The translations under genes were made by a program, and so were the position numbers. From contig CADCTD010000003.1 of NCBI GenBank assembly GCA_902805545.1, positions 21,391 to 85,390 of the forward strand: a stretch of DNA of 64,000 nt. The letters are read 5' to 3'. Below the pieces are notes generated by a model. The model made no database searches. It was given only the letters and a program-made list of their open reading frames with translations, and was not told where the DNA came from. The first letter of the stretch is position 1. The number at the start of each line of letters is the position of its first letter. The DNA is from an uncultured Craurococcus sp. Its GTDB lineage: Bacteria > Pseudomonadota > Alphaproteobacteria > Acetobacterales > Acetobacteraceae. Shown piece after piece: positions 9,059-16,553 of the stretch.

Positions 9059-9793
9059 ATGGACGCCCCGATCCGCCTCGGCATGCTCACCCCCTCCTCC
9101 AATACCGTGCTGGAGCCGGTGACGGCGGCGATGCTTGCCGGCCTGCCCGGGGTGACGGCGCATTTCGCGCGGATCCGGGTGGTGGCGATCGGGCTCGATG
9201 CCGGGTCCCGGGCGCAGTTCGACGCCGGGCCGATGCTCGAGGCGGCGGGGCTGCTGGCGGATGCCAAGGTGCAGGCGATCTGCTGGAACGGCACCTCGGG
9301 CGCCTGGCTCGGGCTCGAGCAGGACCGGGCGATCTGCGAGGCCATCACCCAGGCGACCGCCATCCCCGCGGTGACGGCGACGCTGGCGCTGCTGGAGGCG
9401 CTGGCGCTGCTCGGCGCCCGGCGGGTGGGGCTGGTGACGCCCTATCTCGGCGCGGTGCAGCAGGCGATCGTCGCGCGGTGGGCAGCGGCCGGGCTCGAGG
9501 TCGTGGCGGAGCGGCACCTGGAGGATCCCGGCAATTTCAGCTTCGCCGAACATCCGGAGGCGCTGGTCGCGCAGCTGGTGCGGGAGGTGGCCGAGGCGCG
9601 GCCGGAGGCGATCGCCATCCACTGCACCAATTTCCGCGGGGCCGGGGCGGTGGCGGCGCTGGAGGCGGAGACGGGCATCCCGGTGCTCGACAGCATCGCC
9701 GTGTCGCTTTGGGGCGCCATGCGGGCGGCCGAGGCAGGGACGGCGGGGTTGGAAACCTGGGGGCGGCTTTTCCGGCTCGGGCGAATTTCTTGA
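9059..9793 (+). CDS. Asp/Glu racemase superfamily protein, maleate isomerase / arylmalonate decarboxylase-like
   Basis: This 244-residue protein starts with RLGMLTPSSNTVLEP, the N-terminal signature of maleate cis-trans isomerase and arylmalonate decarboxylase-like enzymes. The second catalytic cysteine is present in AIHCTNFRG. At the first site the sequence reads ICWNGTSG, where the cysteine precedes WNGTSG and is not placed as in CNT- or ACTSGT-type active sites, so a one-cysteine mechanism is possible. Members act without cofactors on dicarboxylates or malonates. The gene stands alone between the divergent rhodanese gene and a gene-poor region. The exact reaction is unknown. Confidence 0.85.
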   Translation: MDAPIRLGMLTPSSNTVLEPVTAAMLAGLPGVTAHFARIRVVAIGLDAGSRAQFDAGPMLEAAGLLADAKVQAICWNGTSGAWLGLEQDRAICEAITQATAIPAVTATLALLEALALLGARRVGLVTPYLGAVQQAIVARWAAAGLEVVAERHLEDPGNFSFAEHPEALVAQLVREVAEARPEAIAIHCTNFRGAGAVAALEAETGIPVLDSIAVSLWGAMRAAEAGTAGLETWGRLFRLGRIS

Positions 9794-9812
9794 GTGGTGG
9801 CGCTTGCCTGGA

Positions 9813-9846
9813 GCGGGTTCCGTTCGGCCTGGCTCACGGAACCCGC
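9813..9846. terminator. Perfect 11-bp inverted repeat downstream of the racemase-family gene
   Basis: GCGGGTTCCGT (9813-9823) and ACGGAACCCGC (9836-9846) pair perfectly around a 12-nt loop, 20 nt after the racemase-family stop. There is no T-run on either strand, so this is a terminator-like or dispersed repeat hairpin rather than a textbook intrinsic terminator. The next 140 bp show no gene or clear site. Confidence 0.5.
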
Positions 9847-9990
9847 CCTAGCCTGTTGTCTGGCCGGGCAAATTACCCCGCTCAGGTGATTTCCCCCGAT
9901 CGGAGTATGCTCTGGGGGCTTCCGGAGCAGCTTTGAGTGACGGTCGGCGCGGATGGCGTGCTGTTCGGCTCAGTCGCTTGCCGCCAGGAA

Positions 9991-10022
9991 TGTTATAATA
10001 TAACGTCTCCATATAAGACGTT
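9991..10022. promoter_or_regulatory. AT-rich islet with consensus -10 box and a 7-bp inverted repeat
   Basis: In this very G+C-rich sequence the stretch contains a perfect TATAAT (9994-9999). It is followed by AACGTCT (10002-10008) and AGACGTT (10016-10022), a perfect inverted repeat around a 7-nt spacer. A good -35 box at 16-18 bp is not evident. It could be a regulated promoter left from the damaged receptor gene just downstream. No intact gene now follows within 650 bp. Confidence 0.4.
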
Positions 10023-10090
10023 CCTTTGCGCTGCCGTTCGCCCTGCTCTTCCCCGTCCTGGGATGCGCTCGACCCTGGCGCCGGCAACCG

Positions 10091-10611
10091 GCGCGGCGCG
10101 GCGACCGCTGGCTGGCCTATGCCAACTTGGCGCTGAGCCGCTCGGTCGGGCGCGACCTGCGCTCGCGGCAGTTCGCCATCGAGCCGGATGAGCTGGCCTA
10201 TGTCGCCGGCAGGTATGTGCACACCGACAACGACCAGCGCATCACCGGCTCGGCGGGGGCGATCTGGAATGCCTGGGAAAGCGGGCGCTCTCCACCACGA
10301 TGCCCTATGGCAGCGGGCTGCGCCGCGGCCTCGCGGCGACGGAGAAGGTCGATCCCTATGGCACCTTCGATGTCGGGCTGAGCCAGGACTTCATCAAGCC
10401 GGATCGCGGGCGACGGACGGCGCGGATCGACCCGATCAACGTCTTCGATTCCATCTACCAGCTGCTGGACGGTATCGGCATCGGCGCGCCGCAACACGGC
10501 ACGCGGCGTGGCGTCGTCGCCGGGCTGAGCCGCGGCTTCGGAGAAGCCTTCGCCGCAGCGATGCACAGCCGCGACCAGCGTCGGGCGGGCGATGTCATAA
10601 CCAGGCCGTGA
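10091..10611 (+). pseudogene. TonB-dependent receptor remnant (C-terminal barrel strands only, frameshifted)
   Basis: Two frames together read like the last 150-170 residues of an outer-membrane TonB-dependent receptor. Frame 2 (from about 10091) gives WLAYANLALSRSVGRDLRS, then DELAYVAGRYVHTDNDQ and TGSAGAIWNAW. Frame 1 (from about 10285) gives YGSGLRRG, YGTFDVGLSQDF, DPINVFDSIYQLLDGIGIG and APQHGTRRGVVAGLS. These are the family's conserved terminal blocks (usually NLFD-Y-LRDG-GIGV-APQ-GPRRG). A frameshift lies at about 10276-10287. The plug and most of the barrel are missing, and the frame runs past the usual terminal Phe to a TGA at 10611. It is a degraded gene and not expected to work. Confidence 0.8.
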
Positions 10612-10689
10612 TTGCGCATCCGTGCGCATCGCCTTTCCGTAATCCGGAGGGCGGGTCCCGAAGCCCGCCTAACGGAAGAGGAAGTCGTC

Positions 10690-12126
10690 ATGGCATTGAC
10701 ACATCTGCATTTGGGCAAGCTGATCCCAGGCCTACGTCCCTGCAAGGATGACAGGGACGACAAAGTGAATCTCGACCTGTCGAAGGATGGGGCGATCTCG
10801 CAGGATCTGGGTGGCGGGGACGACGTCGTTCGCGTGAAGGGCGAGGCCGGTCAGGTGCGCCTCACCTTCACCAGCGCCGAGGTCGGCAACGGCAATGCCC
10901 GCGATTCCAACACCATGGCCAACCAGGATGGCGGCCTCGCCGTCAGGTTGCAGATGGAAGACGGCGCGGACGGCCTCATGGGGCCGGTCAGCCGCTTCGA
11001 CGACGAAGGCATCACCTTCCGCTCCCAGACCCCTGGCCTCACCTTCGACGTGCGCGACCTCGTCGCCGGCACCGAGCGCGGCGACCAGTTCGAGGTCGTC
11101 ACCCTCGGCACCGCGAAGGGCGACGTCATCGACGAGCGCAATGAGCGGGAGGCCTACTACATCAATGCCGGCATGGGCGACGACACCGTGACCGGCGGCA
11201 AGGGCAACGACTTCCTGGTCGGTGGCGCGGGCGATGACAGGCTGGAAGGCCGGCAGGGCGATGACTCGCTGCTCGGCGGCGCGGGCAATGACACGGCGGT
11301 CTTCGATCCGTCGCGGCATGGCGCGGACACGACCGATCTCGGGGCCGGCGAGGATGTCGTTCAACTCAAGGGCGACGGACTCGGCCAGATCCGCCTGACC
11401 TTCACCAGCGCGGAGGTCGGCAACGGCAACGCCAGCGACTCCAACACCATGGCCAACCAGGATGGCGGGTTCGCCGTCCGGTTCCAGATGGAGGACGGTG
11501 CCGATGGGCTCACCGGCCCGGTGAGCCGCTTCGATGACGAGGGCATCACCTTCGAGGCGGGCAAGTCGGGCGCGACCTTCGACGTCCGCGACCTCGTCGC
11601 CGGCACGCAGCGCGGCGACCAGTTCGAGGCCGTGCAACTCGGCACCTCGGCCGATGACATGATCGACCGTAGCGCCGAGACCGAGGCCTATTACGTCAAT
11701 GCCGGCATGGGCAACGACATGGTCACCGGCGGCGAGGCGAATGATTTCCTGGTTGGCGGTGCAGGCAACGATACGCTGAAGGGCGGGGACGGCTGCGATT
11801 CGCTGCTCGGCGGCGGCGGCTCTGACAGCTTCGTCTTCGGTGCCGCCTCCGGCCCGGCTGACCGCATCCAGGATTTCAGCACGGCGGATGATACGATCCT
11901 GCTTGAGGGTGCAGCCTTCGGCAACCTGCCGGCCGGGGCGCTTGCGCCGGAGGCCTTCGCCCTGCTGTCGGATGCCAGCTGCGACGAGACGCGCATCCTG
12001 TACGACCAGGACACCGGCAGCCTGTTCTTCGATGCCGATGGCGGCGCGCGGGACAATCTCGTCGAGTTCGGCCTGATCGTGAACAAGCCGGCCGATCTTT
12101 CGGCCAGCGACTTCATGATCGCCTGA
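10690..12126 (+). CDS. RTX-type calcium-binding protein with two tandem copies of an uncharacterised module
   Basis: This 478-residue acidic protein has no N-terminal signal peptide. Residues 45-204 and 222-383 are close copies. Each has an unrecognised block of about 115 residues (LTFTSAEVGNGN, SNTMANQDGG, GPVSRFDDEGITF, FDVRDLVAGT) followed by NAGMG and RTX nonapeptide repeats (GGAGDDRLEG, GGAGNDTLKG) that bind calcium as a parallel beta-roll. The C-terminal part (RIQDFSTADDTILLEG onward, ending SASDFMIA) resembles the serralysin-type end domain that carries the type I secretion signal. It is probably exported by an ABC type I system, none of which lies in the window. ATG 10690 is preceded by GGAAGAGGAAG. 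Function unknown. Confidence 0.9.
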   Translation: MALTHLHLGKLIPGLRPCKDDRDDKVNLDLSKDGAISQDLGGGDDVVRVKGEAGQVRLTFTSAEVGNGNARDSNTMANQDGGLAVRLQMEDGADGLMGPVSRFDDEGITFRSQTPGLTFDVRDLVAGTERGDQFEVVTLGTAKGDVIDERNEREAYYINAGMGDDTVTGGKGNDFLVGGAGDDRLEGRQGDDSLLGGAGNDTAVFDPSRHGADTTDLGAGEDVVQLKGDGLGQIRLTFTSAEVGNGNASDSNTMANQDGGFAVRFQMEDGADGLTGPVSRFDDEGITFEAGKSGATFDVRDLVAGTQRGDQFEAVQLGTSADDMIDRSAETEAYYVNAGMGNDMVTGGEANDFLVGGAGNDTLKGGDGCDSLLGGGGSDSFVFGAASGPADRIQDFSTADDTILLEGAAFGNLPAGALAPEAFALLSDASCDETRILYDQDTGSLFFDADGGARDNLVEFGLIVNKPADLSASDFMIA

Positions 12127-12135
12127 CACGTCGGT

Positions 12136-12159
12136 GGCCCGGGGCGCATGCCCCGGGCC
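12136..12159 (+). terminator. Strong GC hairpin after the RTX gene
   Basis: GGCCCGGGGC (12136-12145) and GCCCCGGGCC (12150-12159) form a perfect 10-bp stem with a GCAT loop, 10 nt after the RTX stop. There is no U-tract, but position and stability fit a terminator. The remaining 258 bp up to the next gene hold no recognisable gene; only the AAGGAG ribosome-binding site of that gene (about 12403) is clear. Confidence 0.65.
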
Positions 12160-12417
12160 GCTTCGGCGGGATGCGCGCAGGGCAGCCACGCATGTCCGCA
12201 TGGGGCCGCGCCATGACCGGCCAGCGGAAGCGCTCGCTCCTGCCGCAATCCGCCCCGGCCGCCGCATCGTCAAAGCGGTGAGTGGGGAAAAGCCTGCCCA
12301 ACCCCTGGGGTCCAAGGCCGCACACAGTTCGTTCATTTCGGCGAAGGCGGGTTGCCGCAGCGCAGCAAGAAGTGACATTGCAGCCACTATCTACGGAAAA
12401 CAGAAGGAGCGATCGGC

Positions 12418-14028
12418 ATGGGTGATGCCTTGCTGCAACCGCGCTTGCGCTGGCTGGCCTGTTTCGGCGCCCTGCTGGTGCTGCTGGCGCCGCTCTGCAT
12501 CACCGAGTTGCCGCCACTGCTCGACTATCCGAACCATCTCGCGCGGACCTATGTGCTCGCCTTCGGGCAGGATGATCCGGTGCTGTCGCGCATCTATGCG
12601 CAGGACTGGCAGATCATCCCCAACCTCGCCATCGACGTGGTGCTGACGGGGCTGGTGAAGGTGCTGCCCGTCTATGTCGCCGGGCGCGTCATGCTCGGCA
12701 TGATCCTCGTTCTGAATTATGCGGCGATCCTCCTCTACAGCCGCGCGGTCTTCGGCCGCTGGTCCTGGTGGCCGGTGGCGGCGGCGCTGATGGGCTACCA
12801 CGCGCTCTTCCTGATGGGCTTCATGAACTATCAGGTGGGAATCGCGCTGGCGATGATGACGGCAGCCGGCTGGCACGCCTTCCGGGACCGCTACCCCGTG
12901 GCAACCGTCGTTGCGGCGGCCTTCGCCGCGACCCTCGTCTTCTTCTGCCACATCTTCGGCCTCGTCTTCTGCGCCGTGCTGATCGGCTCGCGGGAGCTCC
13001 TGCTGATGTGGGACCAGGCGCGGGCGCGCCGCTGGGCGCCGCTGCTGCAGCGGGCGGCGGCGGCGGGGATCGTCTTCCTGCCATCGGCCGTGCTCTATCT
13101 CAGCGCCAGGCTCGCCTCCGCCAATGAGGGCGTCATCACCTGGAACTCCCCGGCGACGAAGCTGACGAACCTCACCGAGCCCTTCATGAATTACTACGCC
13201 GCCTTCGACAAGCTGACGGCGCTCTCAATCCTCGTCCTGGTGCTGGCCTGCCTCGCGCTTCGCATGCTGCGGGTGAACCGCGCGAGCCTGCTGGCGGCGG
13301 CGATCTGCTTCCTCCTCTACCTCGCCATGCCGATGACGCTGAAGGAGGCTTCCTTCATCGACGGGCGCTTCCCGATCATGCTGGGGATGCTGCTCTTCGC
13401 CGGCACCCTGCCGATGCTGCCGCCGCGGCCGGCGCGCGTGGTGGGCGCAGCGCTCGCATCGCTGTTCCTGGTTCGGATGGGCATCCTCGCCTCGGTCTGG
13501 TCGGGGCAGGAGCAGGACATCGTCGATATCCGCCAGAGCATCGAGACGGTGGAGCCGGGCAGCCGGGTGCTGGTGGCAACCGTCGATCCCGGCAGCAACC
13601 CGGAGTTCTGGCGCCGGCATGGCCGTCGCCTGGTGATCGCCGATTTCTGCCGCACCGACCAGCATCTCGGCTCGCTGCTGACGATCGAGCGGCATGCCTT
13701 CTGGCCGATGGTCTTCACCAATGCCAGCCAGCAGCCGCTGCGGGTCCTGCCGCCCTATGATGCGCTGTCCCAGCCGGCCGGCTACCTGCCCGACTACAAG
13801 ATGCTGGACCCGGCGGCCGAGCCGGCGCCGTATCTCAAGCGGCAGCCGTACCTGACCGACTGGCAGGACAATTTCGACTATGTCCTGGTGCTGCTGGCCG
13901 GCGGGCTCGGGGAGCTGCCGGCCTTCGCCGCGGAGCGGCTGGAGCTGGTGACGCGGACGCAGATGGCGGCGCTCTACCGGGTGCGATCGCCGGAGCGGAT
14001 GGCGGCGCATATCGCCGGCCAACGCTGA
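12418..14028 (+). CDS. Polytopic membrane protein, GT-C glycosyltransferase-like
   Basis: This 536-residue protein has about ten hydrophobic helices in its first 360 residues and a soluble C-terminal domain of about 170 residues. The first extracytoplasmic loop contains LLDYPNHLAR, an acidic motif placed where GT-C-fold transferases keep a catalytic aspartate. That suggests a polyprenyl-sugar-dependent transferase acting at the periplasmic face, but sequence alone does not prove it. AAGGAG lies 9 nt before the ATG. The gene stands alone between the RTX protein and a binding-protein gene. Confident as a gene, weak on function. Confidence 0.82.
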   Translation: MGDALLQPRLRWLACFGALLVLLAPLCITELPPLLDYPNHLARTYVLAFGQDDPVLSRIYAQDWQIIPNLAIDVVLTGLVKVLPVYVAGRVMLGMILVLNYAAILLYSRAVFGRWSWWPVAAALMGYHALFLMGFMNYQVGIALAMMTAAGWHAFRDRYPVATVVAAAFAATLVFFCHIFGLVFCAVLIGSRELLLMWDQARARRWAPLLQRAAAAGIVFLPSAVLYLSARLASANEGVITWNSPATKLTNLTEPFMNYYAAFDKLTALSILVLVLACLALRMLRVNRASLLAAAICFLLYLAMPMTLKEASFIDGRFPIMLGMLLFAGTLPMLPPRPARVVGAALASLFLVRMGILASVWSGQEQDIVDIRQSIETVEPGSRVLVATVDPGSNPEFWRRHGRRLVIADFCRTDQHLGSLLTIERHAFWPMVFTNASQQPLRVLPPYDALSQPAGYLPDYKMLDPAAEPAPYLKRQPYLTDWQDNFDYVLVLLAGGLGELPAFAAERLELVTRTQMAALYRVRSPERMAAHIAGQR

Positions 14029-14084
14029 GCCCTCTTCCGTCCGCGGCTGCCCTGGCCTATCCGGCGAGGGCAGGGGAGGCAGCG

Positions 14085-15653
14085 ATGCGGCGGAGGCAGG
14101 TATTGCAGGGGGCGGGGCTGGTCCTGGCGGGGCCGGCCCTGGCGCAGGGCGGCAGGGCGCGGACCCTGCGCTTCATGCCGCAGGCGGCGCCTGCCGCGCT
14201 CGACCCGATCTTCAACCCGACGACCATCGCCACGACGCATGGCTACTGCGTCTTCGACACGCTCTACGGCTGCGACAGCGCCCTCCGGCCCCGGCCGCAG
14301 ATGGCGGAGGGGCACGCGGTCTCGGCGGATGGCCTCGCCTGGACCATCCGCCTGCGCGAGGGCTTACGCTTCCATGACGGCGAGCCGGTGCGGGCCAGGG
14401 ATTGCATCGCCTCGCTGAAGCGCTGGGCGGTGCGGGACGGCTTCGGCCAGGTGCTGGCGGCCGCGGTGGCGGAGTGGGCGGCGCCGGACGACCGCACCCT
14501 GCTGATCCGGCTGCAGCGCCCCTTCCCGTCGCTGCTCGATGCGCTCGCCAAGCCGGCGGCGAGCCCCGCCTTCATCATGCCGGAGCGGCTGGCGGCGGCA
14601 CCGGCCGACAAACCCATCACCGAGATGGTCGGCAGCGGGCCCTGGCGCTTCCTTGCCGATGAGTTCAGCCAGGGCGCCCGGGCGGCCTATGCGCGGAACG
14701 AAGCCTATGTGCCGCGCGGCGAGCCGGCCGAGGCGGCCTCGGGCGGCAAGCGGGTGCATTTCGACCGGCTGGAGCTGGTCTGGATCCCGGATGGCGGCAC
14801 GGCGGCGGCGGCGCTGCGGACGGGGGAAATCGACTGGGTCGAGTATCCGCTGCCCGACCTGGTGCCGGTGCTGGACCGGGCGCCGGGCGTCACCACGCAG
14901 ATCTACGACCCGAACGGCTTCCTCGGCTTCCTGCGCTTCAACCACCTGCACCCGCCCTTCAGCGATGTGCAGGTGCGGCGGGCGATCCGCGAGGTGATGG
15001 CGCAGCCGGACTACATGGCGGCCGTCGCCTTGCCGGGGGACTGGCGGGAATGCCACGCGGTCTTCCCCTGCAGCCTGCCGCAGGTGCGGGAGTTCCCGGC
15101 GGCGCCGGGAGGCGAGCCTGCGATGGCGCGGGCGCGGGCGGCGCTGCGCGAGGCCGGCTACCGCGGCGAGCGGGTGGTGCTGGTCAACCCGAGCGACTTC
15201 CCCGCCGTCACCCAGCAGGGACGCGTCACCGCCGACCTGATGCGGCGGCTCGGCGTCACCATCGAACTGGTGGAGAGCGACTGGGCGACGGTCATCGCCC
15301 GCCGCGCCAACAAGGCGCCCCCCGAGGCCGGCGGCTGGAGTCTGCACAACACCAACTTCCCCGCGGCCGCCATCGCCAACCCGGCGGTGAGCCCGATCAT
15401 CCGCGGCCATGGCGAGCGGGCCTGGTTCGGCTGGCCGACGGATGCGGCGAGCGAGGCAGCGGTGGCGCGCTGGATCGGCGCCGCCGATGCCGGGGCTCAG
15501 GCCGCCGCCATGGCCGAGCTCCAGGCCGCCGCCTGGGAGAGCGTGCCCTTCGCCCCGACCGGCCTGTTCCGCCTGCGCACCGCCTTCCGGCGGGAGCTGA
15601 CGGGCGTGCTGCAGGGGCCGAACCCCTTCCTGTGGAATCTCCGCAGGGCCTGA
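14085..15653 (+). CDS. Orphan ABC transporter solute-binding protein, family 5 (peptide/opine type)
   Basis: The 522-residue precursor has an export signal starting MRRRQVLQGAGLVLAGPALA. The twin-arginine-like start suggests Tat export, though a Sec signal is also possible. The mature part is a family 5 binding protein: VFDTLYG, LREGLRFHDGEPVRARDCIA and FLRFNHLHPPF are the characteristic blocks. Relatives bind peptides, opines, nickel or glycosides. No permease or ATPase lies next to it, so it must share a transporter encoded elsewhere or act as a sensor. It is paralogous to the orphan binding protein at 30624-32207, sharing nearly the same LRFHDGEPVRARD block. Confidence 0.92.
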   Translation: MRRRQVLQGAGLVLAGPALAQGGRARTLRFMPQAAPAALDPIFNPTTIATTHGYCVFDTLYGCDSALRPRPQMAEGHAVSADGLAWTIRLREGLRFHDGEPVRARDCIASLKRWAVRDGFGQVLAAAVAEWAAPDDRTLLIRLQRPFPSLLDALAKPAASPAFIMPERLAAAPADKPITEMVGSGPWRFLADEFSQGARAAYARNEAYVPRGEPAEAASGGKRVHFDRLELVWIPDGGTAAAALRTGEIDWVEYPLPDLVPVLDRAPGVTTQIYDPNGFLGFLRFNHLHPPFSDVQVRRAIREVMAQPDYMAAVALPGDWRECHAVFPCSLPQVREFPAAPGGEPAMARARAALREAGYRGERVVLVNPSDFPAVTQQGRVTADLMRRLGVTIELVESDWATVIARRANKAPPEAGGWSLHNTNFPAAAIANPAVSPIIRGHGERAWFGWPTDAASEAAVARWIGAADAGAQAAAMAELQAAAWESVPFAPTGLFRLRTAFRRELTGVLQGPNPFLWNLRRA

Positions 15654-15696
15654 GCTTGATCGCCGCAGGCCGAACGGCCGCAGGCGTGAATCAAGC
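15654..15696. terminator. Bidirectional terminator hairpin between convergent genes
   Basis: GCTTGAT (15654-15660) and ATCAAGC (15690-15696) enclose a second GC-rich stem built around GGCC-GAAC-GGCC. The element starts directly after one stop codon and ends 15 nt before the stop of the convergent EipB gene, so it can serve both transcripts. Confidence 0.65.
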
Positions 15697-15711
15697 GAGA
15701 CAAGGATGGTT

Positions 15712-16524
15712 TCAGCAGGGGTTGGGCAGCACCGCCAGCTCGCGCATCTGGCCGTTCACGCTGAAGTCGCCGAACTCCATCTTCAGTTCGTCGGCGATGC
15801 CGTTCTCGTAGTAGCGCAGCCCGACCTCGTAGTCGGGCGCGCTGGCGCCGCCGGCATCGCTGCCCGGCGTGCGGTCGAAGAAGGCGATGCGCATCCGCGC
15901 GCTGCCGAGCGGGGCCAGCGCCGGGAAGCGCTCATTCGCCTGCGGCGCCTGCCAGGCCTGGAGGACGCTGGTGGTGTCCTGCGCGCCATCGGCGCTGGTG
16001 CCGTCGAAGAGCGGCACGACCAGCAGCCGCTGCCCGCCGCGGGCGGCAGCCAGCGTCCGGATGGTGTGCAGCATCGGCAGCAGCGTGCCGGGCGGCAGCG
16101 CCACCTGCTTCGCCTCCGGGTCGACATAGCGGACCGTGCCGCCCTCCGGCGTCACCTGCGCCTCGCCCGAGACGCGCTGGGAGACGGCGCCCTGCGAGGT
16201 CTGGGTGAGGGAGAAGCGGATGCTCCGCCCATCCTTCGTCTCGTAGGTGGAGTAATCGGAGGTGGTCTCTACCTCCGTCCCGTCCCGGTCGGTGATGGTG
16301 AGCTGGAAGCGCTGGCGCGTCGCCCAGCCGTCGCAGGCATCGACCACCTCGTAGAGCATGGCGCCCTCGGCGCGGGCGATGTCGGAATTCTCCCGCACCC
16401 GGTCGAGCGTCAGCCGGTAGGCGGCGCGATGGCCGATCATCGCCTCCACCCCCGGCTCGGCGGCGACGGGCGCCACCCAGGCAGCGAGGAGGGCGGCGAC
16501 GATCAGGGGGCGGCGCAGCGGCAT
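15712..16524 (-). CDS. eipB: Cell envelope integrity protein EipB (DUF1849)
   Basis: This 270-residue periplasmic protein has a signal peptide ending AAWVAPVAA. It matches DUF1849/EipB, a beta-spiral protein of alphaproteobacteria that supports envelope integrity (studied in Brucella). Family markers are IGHRAAYRLTLD near the mature N-terminus, DACDGWATRQRFQL, and the C-terminal cysteine: C64 and C270 are placed like the conserved disulfide of Brucella EipB. The ATG at 16524 follows AAGGA by 7 nt; an in-frame ATG at 16539 is less likely. It stands 29 nt downstream of aspS on the same strand. The substrate or binding partner is unknown. Confidence 0.92.
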   Translation of the reverse strand: MPLRRPLIVAALLAAWVAPVAAEPGVEAMIGHRAAYRLTLDRVRENSDIARAEGAMLYEVVDACDGWATRQRFQLTITDRDGTEVETTSDYSTYETKDGRSIRFSLTQTSQGAVSQRVSGEAQVTPEGGTVRYVDPEAKQVALPPGTLLPMLHTIRTLAAARGGQRLLVVPLFDGTSADGAQDTTSVLQAWQAPQANERFPALAPLGSARMRIAFFDRTPGSDAGGASAPDYEVGLRYYENGIADELKMEFGDFSVNGQMRELAVLPNPC

Positions 16525-16553
16525 CACTCTGTCCTTCAAGTCGAAGTCCCCAT

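Noticed and set aside
12160..12417. Possible small gene or transposase fragment between the RTX gene and the GT-C-like gene
   Set aside because: No frame shows a recognisable motif, start with ribosome-binding site, or terminal inverted repeats. Only the downstream ribosome-binding site is clear.
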